This document shows positions 54,321 to 64,000 of a stretch of DNA of 64,000 nucleotides, piece after piece. The stretch is taken from NCBI GenBank assembly GCA_029964075.1, contig CM057134.1, positions 22,360,905-22,424,904 of the forward strand, written 5' to 3'. Position numbers and translations under genes: made by a program. The stretch's first letter is position 1. Each line of letters starts with the position of its first letter. Source of the stretch: Patiria pectinifera. Taxonomy: Eukaryota > Echinodermata > Asteroidea > Valvatida > Asterinidae. The notes beneath the pieces are model-generated. The model saw only the letters and a list, made by a program, of their open reading frames with translations. It made no database searches and was not told the DNA's origin.

Positions 54321-56843
54321 TCAGGTGCTGTGCACCAAGGACATCGGTGAATGATCTGGCTAGATTTGGAGAAAAACAATTTGTTTACTTTGGTAACATT
54401 TAATGCATTATTCTAAATAAATTCACAAGAAATAGACAGCTTGCACAAGGCACTTTAAATTTTAACTGTGAACAGGTTTTTTCGTTAATATGGCAAAAAA
54501 ACCTGCCGCTAACTATACACGGGGGTCACTTAATTTGACAAGGAAATCACATATTGAAAACCCACATAACACATGCATTCAGCGCTTTTAAACAAATTAT
54601 GCCTTTTAACATTTCAGTAGTAGGATAATCATCACTTACACGTCGATGCTGTTTCAGATTTGGTGGCTTACTGGCTTTCAGGCTGAACAGTACATCTGTG
54701 ACAAGTACGAATGAGAAATTATTCAGATGATCGTCAAAATAAAAGTGTATCTATTTCAGTTAACTCTAACGCCCTCTATAGTTAGTTTTTATGCAACCAC
54801 ACACATTATTCATGAAGATGAATAATGCAAAGTTGTATTAACATCAGTCAAAGTGTGCTAAGCTTATGGCATTAAAGGGAATGTACAACATTTGCTTTTA
54901 CTGAAATTTTCTGACATAAATGGATTTGGAGGATTAGTATGCGATAGAAAATATTGTTAAACTGACTTGTTTCACATTTTGGGCTTGTAGATGCTGGAAA
55001 AACCAAGAAAACCAATCATGTTGGTGAAGTCTGGTTCCCTGATCCCACTTAAGATGAAACGAAGCAATTTATAGAGTTTGAGGTATTGTAAGGTCAGATA
55101 ATCAGTCTAGCAGGCTTGTACCCTTTTCATAGGTGTGTAATCAATTGCAAAGAAAATGCGAAATAACTAAATATGAAAATTTAGAAGCAGTTTTTGAGAA
55201 AAAAAAAAGTTTTCTCCAACGCTGGTTGGCTGACCAGCGTTGGAAAGATAAAATTTTCCTTGAAAATATCAGCACACCAGGAGCCACAATTTACAGGATA
55301 CTTTAGACTGTCATTCCCTAACAACCCAGTGAGGTATTTCATGATAACTTGATCATTTCGTTTTTTGATGTTGTCATTTCGTTTTTTTGATGTTTGCAAA
55401 TGTTGTATCTTCCCTTTAAGCTGTATCAGGGGAGTTCCAATAAACGGCCCCTGACAGACTGCATCTCTAAAATTTCTCTGGTGATGTCTTTTTTCCTGTT
55501 GAGGACATTCCAAGGATTTAAAAAATACCAGTGGCGGTGGGTTCTATCAATGGTACTGTATCTAGTCAACTCGCCCCCTGTCCTACATGTATTCTCACCT
55601 TACCAACTTGCCCCCTCAACTCAGACTTTTAGTCGAGTCACCAAACACCGAGTTCGAGGCCAGAGTCATGCAGGTCGAGTCCGAGTACAAGTCCAACTCA
55701 TGAGTCACAAAGGTCAAGTCCGACTCATGCGTCACATTTCATATTTGGAAATAAATTCTGAGGTTCAGGTAAAACCTCACACTCACAGTGTAAATGTTTT
55801 CATTTTTCACAGCTTTTCTCTAATCTAATGAGCTGGAAATACATGTATTGTCCCCTAACATGTCGTGGCCACTAACATGGCGCAGGCCCCTAATGCGGTG
55901 CACTTTGATTTTTGCCTCTTGTGCCTCGCCAGAGCAAAAGATTTTCCTGAAATTTAACAGAAAGTGATATTTCAGAAGGCTCTAAACATTCCCAACCATA
56001 ACTCTTGAGTTTACCAACACCAGCATTTCCTCCGTGAAGCTAACATTAAGGTCTACTATCAAACTTGCAATACTTGATATTACTGCTAATTGGAACAGAA
56101 GTAGGACACATGTGAATCAAAGGGAGATATCCTCTGTTAGGGTTGAATCTCCTCTTTAAAATGACACCCTGATCATGTCATTACATTCACGGTTGACTGA
56201 GCAGTGACCAATTTCATGCAAGGGTCTATTTAGAGACTTAGTGATTTCATGGTGCCTTTCACTCTGTGACAAATGACACCACAAAAACCACAATTGAAAA
56301 GTAGCGCAATTCTAGGGCAGCTACCAGCGGAAACCAGTTCATGCTAGTTCTGACTCCCTATCATCGTTCAAAACGCACTTGTGTGTGCAAACGAGATTCA
56401 GTCTTCTCATTATCATAATCATTGCATCGCGCTCAGTAACAGAATCTCACTCGTGATACGGGAACCATTGAAGGAACGCTGGGCGCGCCACATCGCATTG
56501 TTCAAACTCGAGTCGGAAATTTAACGTGTTCACGATTGCGAGGGGAGCTCTCGGAATTGAACAGGAAATTTCACTTTTCATCCGGTTCGTAAGTAAACTT
56601 CAGTACCACCATCTTAATCATCGATGTCTACTTACTAGTGTACCTCAGGTGGCATATCTAGTAATTTGGCATATGCGGTTTAGCTTGGACCCTATCACCA
56701 GACCATGTCCGAATGGTTGGGTCCAAGTTACTCGAACTACTTCAGCATATAGATTAAATTTAAAATTATTTTAAAAGTTGGTTTTTTTTTCAATGTGAAA
56801 CGTACGACGATGTTGTCGAGTTTGTGTTGGCTGCCATTTTGTT
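54321..56843. other. Right-arm spacer between PRDM-like gene and transposon
   Basis: Mirror of 28976-31547. The candidate untranslated exon is retained on the minus strand near 54640-54697. No coding gene seen. Confidence 0.4.
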
Positions 56844-58012
56844 GGCGATCGTGAAGTGTAGGGCCCCCATTTCGTTTTGAACAAATTAGAGTCCAAAATG
56901 TTTTTTATTGCTCAAAAATCACCTTTACAATCAAAAGCAGACTCAATTCTAACAACACTCGTTTTGCAATTTGAACAAATTCTTGGGGTAGAAATCATGA
57001 TTTTCCTGCGCGGTTTAAGCCTTGCGATTCAGCGCGGCGTGCGTGCTCACGGTACATCGCGCGGTGATCGCCATCTTTATTTTCAGGTCGCGTGTTGTCG
57101 CCGCGCTGTCATCGTCATTTTACCCCCAAATTTCCCCAAAAAATCAAAACCCTGCCCTCTATCTATGACTAGACCCGTGAACGTGGCGTTGTATACAACG
57201 CCACGCGCTTCCATCAGGTAAATACAAGCGAAAGCATTCTATCTTTTGATCCGCTACAGATAACCATGTATAATTTTGCCCATAGGTGAATCACTTACTT
57301 GTTGGGCCTCCTGTGAATTTCCGCGAGTGTTGGATCTGGCATTGCCAAGAAATTTGATGTAAAGTACGGCACAACTTTGTCACAAGAATGTTTTCAAAAT
57401 GATCAGAAAATCAAAGACAGGCATGACACTCTGGTATCCCGAGTTCCGCATGCGCAAAACAGAAGAAGTATCACCAGCGGGTACCCGACTAACCGTCTTA
57501 CATGGCAGGATGACCGTAATACCATGTAAAATTCTGCTAAATCCACTTCGAAAGTCTGCCAAATCACCCAGTTTATATTGCTGTTCCATGATGCAAGGGT
57601 TTGTTAAGGATCTTTCAAAAAATGAAGGTTTTTTAACCAAATGTGCCATATTTCTTTCCAATCTTTTTCATTTTCCTTCATCTTCATAATTCTGCCGAAA
57701 AAAAATATTCTGCTGATTTTCTGTACAACTCATTTTTGTATGCAAATATTCTGTCAAATGTAGCCGAAATTCGGCTAGAACGGTCACTTCAATTTAGTAA
57801 CCGCTGATCACAATAGAGTGTTTTACTATAGACTGAAGCGTGGCTATGTATATTATATAGCCACGTTCACAGGTCTAATCTATGACATACCTGCATGACT
57901 TGTTTATTGAGAATGTCATGAATGTCGCCAACTAGTTTGGTAGGTCCAATAATTTTAAAGTGGATTTTGTTCCCTTATACTAGGAACCGGGCCATACGCT
58001 TCACGATCGCCA
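56844..58012. mobile_element. Composite transposon, CGTGAAGTGTAGGGCCC family (right copy, longer)
   Basis: Left end GCGATCGTGAAGTGTAGGGC, right end CGCTTCACGATCGCC, both kept. It holds the GAACGTGGCTATATA-family repeat (57670-57880, reversed) and about 340 bases (57055-57398) absent from the left arm, including a second GTGAACGTGGCGTTGTATAC palindrome at 57177-57196. Bases 57010-57165 match the copy at 5859-6190. Confidence 0.72.
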
Positions 58013-58774
58013 TTTTGTTTACGTGAGCTAACCATACTTGGGCACCGCACGATACACGATCGCCGTCAAGTGTGACTGAAGCTGAACCATGGACAATGGA
58101 GCCGGAGGAAGAACCATGACACAACCAAAGAAGTGGCGTCTGGATACTACTAAATGATTGTTTCCTAATTCCTACGATTAAAGGAAACATTAATGTTTTT
58201 ACTTACATTACAGTTAGACTACCAGACATTAAGCACGATTACAAGAACAAAGATTTTTGCGTGAATTTACTTAATTCCCCTGCTTATAATAGAGCGTGAG
58301 TCGGGTATGTAAATGCTGTAAGGGATTAATATGCCTCCATGAAGTCTGGGTACCACACTGAGGTAGACATTCTAAACCGCCCGCCCTCTATTGACATAAA
58401 GCTGGGCTTTAAATTATGGGTTTTTTTAAGTAATGATTGAAAATATTTCAACAAAGAGCTGGTTGCACTGGCCTCTGACCTTCGCTCCCTGAATCTGAAT
58501 AGTATCCAAAATACGAAACATCTCGCCCATTTGTTTGGTTAGTTCATGATCGTCATGCCTTTCATGGATTAGTTGACTTGTGGGTGTGGAGCTGAACTAG
58601 CTTGAGTAACTCCAGCTGACATGCTCATATTTCATGTGAACATATTTTCAACAACAGAAAAAAATATGTCCAGATCATGTTTGGAATCCCAGGAAATTGG
58701 CTGTTGTGTTGATGAAGTAAAAAAGACAGGATTTTTGTATAGCCCCGTGGGTTGTTGTAGGGGCCTACACGTAT

Positions 58775-60057
58775 AGATCTGTCGAGCGCAAAGTGAGCCC
58801 CCCGCGCAAGTTTAAACTTGCACGCGCAAGTTTAAACCTGCGCGCACGCAAGTTTAAACTTGCGCGCGCATTCATTTCCTTGCTACAAATTGCGCACGCA
58901 AGTTTAAACTTGCGCACTGCATAGATTTTCCCGGCCACGCATACAGAGCCGCTAAACTATTTTTTTCCCCCGGGTATACTCATGCAGATATGTAACATTA
59001 TTTTTAAAGCAGATTTTTTTTCTCCAATTTAATAGCATCACTGAGCTTCGGGAGACAATGCCTTAATGCCTTTTTTTGAAACATTTTATTAAATTCATTA
59101 ATTAAATATTTGCAAATTTATTTACTTTTCAAAATAATTACCATTTTATATGCATAGCGTTTTTAAGTTGTAAACATTTTTTAATATGAATGATTGAGCC
59201 TGCAATAAAAAAATATTTGTTAAAGTAATAAATTTAATTAATTAATTAAATTAGTAATGCATTCATTAATTTTTTTCAAATTATGCATTTTTGAAGTGTA
59301 CACAGCGCTCCGGCGAAATGTTATGCAAGTATTTCTAAAAAAATATGAATTATTGTACCGCCCAATTTATTAATTGTTAAATTAATTAGTATTATTTTAA
59401 GAATAAGTACTCTTTTAATTGTAGAATACATAAGCATTTTAAAAATAATGAAAATGATTACTATAATCTCAAAACTTGAACAATTGAAGGGATCATAATC
59501 ATTTTTTTTTACGTTAACAGCGGGTTACACCTACAAAATTATCAAAATTATGATTTATTTACATTCAAGAATATAAATAAAATGCCAATTACGTTTACAA
59601 AGCAAAAAACTTGAAGCTGGTCTCCATTATTAAACAACTTCAGTACACTTTCCAAGTAATCGCCGCTAGTGTGCTTAAGTTTATTGCTTGCCCGGTCCCC
59701 TCCCTGGCTCCGCCCGCCCCCACGTTCCCTTAAACTACTTCTCTGATAAGCGCTGCTTAATCTCAATGTTTCTTTTCATTGACGCTAATTGAATTCCCCT
59801 TTTTATTTATTTCTTTATTCATTCATATATTCCATAATTTCTCCATGTACTCGTGTTTTGATTTTTTTTTTCTTCATCAATGAAAATCCCGCCCGCGAAA
59901 GAAGGTTGCGATCGCCTTTGCGCAAGTTTAAACTTGCGCGCGCAAATTAAAATTGCGCGGTGTAATTTGCGTGCTTCAGGAGTCCCTCGCACAAGTTTAA
60001 ACTTGCGCGCGCAAGTTTAAACTTGCGTGGGGGACTCAAATTGCGCTCGATAGATCT
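58775..60057. mobile_element. Transposon with AGATCTRTCGAGCGCAA ends (right copy)
   Basis: Mirror of 26110-27371 with the same clustered GCAAGTTTAAACTTGC palindromes and A/T-rich core. Confidence 0.85.
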
Positions 60058-61406
60058 ATTAATATTAATTATTATGAGTTTATTAATTAATCATGGAGAA
60101 AGATATTCAACAAATCAATGATGCATTATAACTTTTGATGTGGATTTCAATCAAGCAGATCCGAGATGGTTATCGATGACTTGTGGATACAACGAGATCC
60201 ACTAACTGGGGCGCTATAGAACTTGATCTCCTTTTTCGAAGTTTACATTCGGATGGTATGACAATTAACCTTGAAAGAAATTGTTTGGTTTGGAATTCAT
60301 TCGCCCATCTGAGCACAAAATATGCCTTATTGATTGCATCATGGGTATGGATGACAAACAAGCAGTTCATGCAAACTCGGCCCCTGGGGGGTAGTGAACC
60401 AGTCTTGCATTGGGTTTGTTTTTTTAATTTCAATATTTTTCCAAACTGTCGTGTCACGTGTCACCTACATGTATGCATGAATATATAAATTTGTAAATAA
60501 AATTCAGTTCTTAAAGTTTACTTAAAGAAGAAATCATCTTCAAATTTCTTTTCAGGTGCCAGTCATCAGGCCCAGAGGAACGTTGTGATTGGTCAGTGTT
60601 TACCCCTAGAAGTTTGTGAGGACCCCCATGGTTCTAGGGGTAGGTCAGTGTTGGAGTCGAGAGCGTGACATCTTGATTCTGATAGACAGGGGTATAAGAT
60701 TCCTATTCATATTCATGATATGAAACTGATATGGATTGCTCAACTTTCTTTATTCTGATAACCATTACAAAAATTATTTGAAAATAATTAGGGAGCCTAC
60801 AGTACTAGTGCAACATGTAAAAACATGGCATTATATGAGGAGGCCTGGTTGGTTTGAAAGAATGTTTATGCTGGACATGTTAAGCTCTAGTCGAAGCTTT
60901 ATTCCAGATGGACACGAGTCCACGGACATATGAGCCATGTTATGAGTGATACATACTGGGATACAAACATTAGGCTTGGGCGACGTATCGATAATCTGGT
61001 ACTGCTATCATGCAGGCTTGTCATCCATACCCAAGAGGGAATGCGAATATCGAAAAAGTTTATATTTCATAAAAAATATGACGTGCTTCAAACCAGCGAA
61101 ATTGCTCTATGCTTTAACTATCAACACTTGCAACAGTGATGTACATGTATACTGGTCTTTAATAGTACATGTAGTTTAAGCTAAGTCAAACTTGCAGCCA
61201 TTAATAGGATACAGTTGGTATTGTGCCAGTTACAGTAATTGCTCACCATACACAGCCCTATAGGAGATGAAAGAATGTCAAACTAATGATTACTGGCATA
61301 CTGTCCAGTGGTAATTAAAATTCACCTTTTGATTTCCATTTGCAGGTTATTTTTTTCACAGATGTCTAGAGCCTAATCACTGCATATAGATCATTTGCGC
61401 TTACCT
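60058..61406. other. Right-arm upstream region of the sulfotransferase-like gene
   Basis: Mirror of 24768-26109. TTTGCAG at 61340-61346 is a possible acceptor for a non-coding leader. No other gene seen. Confidence 0.35.
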
Positions 61407-62294
61407 ATGGAGAAACAAGTTCGCGTTATCCTCTGGGCCCTCCCCAGAACCTTGTCTACTGCTTTTTTAAAATGTATGAATGGAGTTCCTGATTCCAAGA
61501 TGTTCTATGAGCCCTACACAACCGCATATCTTTTCGGACCTGACCGGCCGTACGACAGTGCGCCGCGTCCCTCCGACAGTTCTGAATGTGGTTCAGTAGA
61601 CGTTGCTGGGAAACCATGTGATGCTGTTTCAGGTTTTGATGATTCAATCTGTACCTACAAGTGGGTGAAGGAACAGCTTGAAGCCCCCTTCCAAGGTAAA
61701 CAACTCATATTTTGCAAAGATATGGCCTACTGCCTGAACAAGAGCTATGAGCATCTCCCACAAGGCTACAAGTTCATCTTCCTGATTAGGCATCCGAAAA
61801 AGGTGATTCCATCTTGGAAAAAACTCATAAGCGATTACAGCAGAAAGAAAGTGGAAGATTTTGTTTTGGATGAGCTTGAGCCACCAATAATGCCTCCTGA
61901 GATTGGTTACGGGGAGTTACTAGAGCTCTTTGAGTACATAAAACAGCAAGGTTTGGATGCAGAGCCTATCGTCATTGATGCAGATGATTTGTTGGCTGAC
62001 CCGCACGCCATCATGTCTGCTTGCTGCAAGAAGACTGGAGTGCCATACAATGACAATTTGCTTACATGGGAGGAAGGGGGCAGGGCGGTGGAAAACTGGG
62101 CAGTCAGCAAGAATCTCAAGTATGTCATTGCAGATGCCGGGTCCTTTGACAATGTCAAGAGGAGTTCTTGCTTCCAGAAACCAGATGCAGGCCCCGAGGT
62201 CTCAGGAGGGTCAGAGCAATCACCCGATGTGCAGAGATTTGTGGAGAAATGCATGCCACTGTACAGCAAGTTGTATGAAGTGAGATTGAAATGA
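61407..62294 (+). CDS. P-loop sulfotransferase-like protein (right copy)
   Basis: 295 residues, same motifs and length as the left copy (cofactor loops at 9-24 and 121-137) with a single substitution, Ala227. AATAAA at 62577-62582, about 280 bases past the stop, is the likely poly(A) signal. Both copies are open and equally well kept, so neither looks like a pseudogene. Confidence 0.85.
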   Translation: MEKQVRVILWALPRTLSTAFLKCMNGVPDSKMFYEPYTTAYLFGPDRPYDSAPRPSDSSECGSVDVAGKPCDAVSGFDDSICTYKWVKEQLEAPFQGKQLIFCKDMAYCLNKSYEHLPQGYKFIFLIRHPKKVIPSWKKLISDYSRKKVEDFVLDELEPPIMPPEIGYGELLELFEYIKQQGLDAEPIVIDADDLLADPHAIMSACCKKTGVPYNDNLLTWEEGGRAVENWAVSKNLKYVIADAGSFDNVKRSSCFQKPDAGPEVSGGSEQSPDVQRFVEKCMPLYSKLYEVRLK

Positions 62295-64000
62295 GCCAAT
62301 TCATGACCAAGTCTAAGAAAGGGATCTGATGAAATTAATACTTTAAAAATGGTTTTATAAAAACAAACAAAAAAGGACAGCAGTATAGAAAAAGTCTGAA
62401 AAATGTCATGCTTAAAAGCATGTTTTAATATCCAGTACAAACAGGAGGTAATAATGTACTTGTAAATTAGATTAGAAAGTTGATGCTACCAACCAACACA
62501 AAAGCAAATTGCCCACAAAATTTAACCAAAAAGAAAACCACAAATTTAATGTATGTTTGCCCGAGTTTTATGAAAAAATAAAGAGCATTGTCTGTAGATA
62601 ATTAATGATCTAAGAGAACATGGACATTAGTGAATATATAAAACTGAAAGTCAATGAATGAACCAAGTTTTTATAAAGTACTTTTCTGTAATCAGCAAGA
62701 ATGCCAGTTTGCATTTGTTGTTATGACTGTTTCACAGGCACATTGTGATGACATTAAATTGATTTGAAAGGGACTCCAGTTATTGCCTTCTACATAAACT
62801 AAAAACTGAACTGTACACATTTATATGCAATATAATAGTACTGTGACTGCGGGGGGATTAATATAGGGGATACACGGTTTACTGCGCAGCATATCCTACA
62901 AATTGACAGAGAAAGATACTTTCATGAGATGTTTTACAAAATTATTAAACAAGGGAAAGAACACTATCACTGTAAAATGCCCACCATGAATAAAAAGGGT
63001 GAACAGATATACAAAATGCACTGCTGTCATGGCTGTGGACAATTATATTGTTAAAATTCAATAGAAAAAAAACTCCCACATGTTAATAAAACCCTCCACT
63101 GTGTTTGATCAAGAGATAGTCAACTGAAAACTCCATATCAACATTTTATCATTTCACTGTACATACTGTATTAATAGTTTTACAGCCTGGTACACTTGTA
63201 ACATGTATAAAGAAAAATAATAAATAGATATGTCGGTAGTAATGTTAAGTTTTTTGTCCTTGAAGTATCATCTATGGAGTTAACTTTTATACAGTCGAAA
63301 AAAACAAATTAAGAATAAATATTGCTAGAATAGTGCACTTGCATAGATGCATGTGTTACTCCAAGCTGAAGCCAAGTTATTTGGACTCTGCCTAACTATC
63401 CCCAGAGTAATATCTGCCATGATACCTAACAATAGCAGAACAATCTCCTTTTTTAGCTGCGAGATAACAGCTCAAACAAGTCATCATGTCTCTCTGTTAG
63501 TAACAAACATTGACATTGTCTATTGCTCCTACATATTTTGACCGATTTCAACCAAACTTTGTCAAAAGTATCAGTAGCCCAGCCCCAACATGTCACATGA
63601 CCAAACTGGGGTCAAAAACTGATTTTTTTTACTCAAAACACTACTTCCACAAATTACATGGCACAATCATGTGACCCATGCTTGAACAAGAATTCATTGG
63701 CCAGCAGCTTTCAAGATATTTTTCGGATGACCTAGTTTAAAGTACTGAATCTAGTATAGAAGTATATGTGTATTTTTTTCTGAAATGCCTTTAAAAAAAG
63801 TTTATTGGTGAAGAAGTGCCCATGTGCGCATAAAACAAGATATAAAGATTTGACTACTTTCAATCATTACACAATATTTTTAAAAAAAAAAAATTTTAAA
63901 TTATTTTAAAGATGCGAGGTTATTTCTTCCTCCCCCATAGTACCTCAATTAAAACAAACCAACTTTTTAGCTGCTTGGAAATTGCAACTATGGACAAACA
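62295..64000. other. Right-arm 3' flank: no gene seen
   Basis: Mirror of 22176-23879. If the symmetry continues, the end of a second M6PR copy would appear on the minus strand beyond the window. Confidence 0.4.

Larger units (their letters stand above)
44147..64000. repeat. Right arm of the ~20-kb inverted duplication
   Basis: Reverse complement of 22176-41732, starting at the first base after the gap and continuing to the window end. It is about 300 bases longer than the left arm, mostly through one insertion near 57055-57398. Confidence 0.95.

Overview
The window is animal nuclear DNA. It has intron-split genes with consensus splice sites, a six-coding-exon lysosomal enzyme receptor, a PR-domain zinc-finger gene and many short non-autonomous transposons. 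Inverted repeats, 9-bp or TTAA target duplications, LINE tails and ACATGTAC-rich spacers are typical of marine invertebrates. A heterozygous invertebrate deuterostome (echinoderm, hemichordate or amphioxus) is my best guess, from general resemblance only; nothing here fixes the species.

Region 1 (1-22175) is single copy. A complete cation-dependent mannose-6-phosphate receptor gene (M6PR) runs on the + strand from 2255 to 21265 in six coding exons, 270 residues. Its introns hold most of the mobile DNA: Mutator-like elements with 9-bp target duplications, a foldback element carrying a 21-bp palindromic satellite, a pogo/Tigger-like element, decayed LINE fragments, a hAT-like element and 162-bp hairpins.

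Region 2 is a ~20-kb inverted duplication around a 500-N gap. The left arm is about 22176-41732 and the right arm 44147-64000. Each arm carries the same three genes in mirror order: a single-exon sulfotransferase-like gene, a PRDM-type PR-domain gene with 18 C2H2 zinc fingers, and the last two coding exons of the ribosome-assembly factor BMS1. Transposon insertions sit at matching places in both arms. The arms differ by scattered substitutions, small indels, a ~340-bp insertion, a different G-tract length and a frameshift that breaks the left PRDM copy. The left arm continues for 1.9 kb into a 31-bp minisatellite that runs into the gap; the right arm starts at the gap edge.

The simplest reading is that the two arms are the two haplotypes of one locus, joined head to head by a scaffolder. 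The natural order would then be M6PR(+), sulfotransferase-like(-), PRDM(+), BMS1(-). A real palindrome is possible and can be tested. The genes form no operon: M6PR and the sulfotransferase-like gene converge, the latter and PRDM diverge, and PRDM and BMS1 converge.
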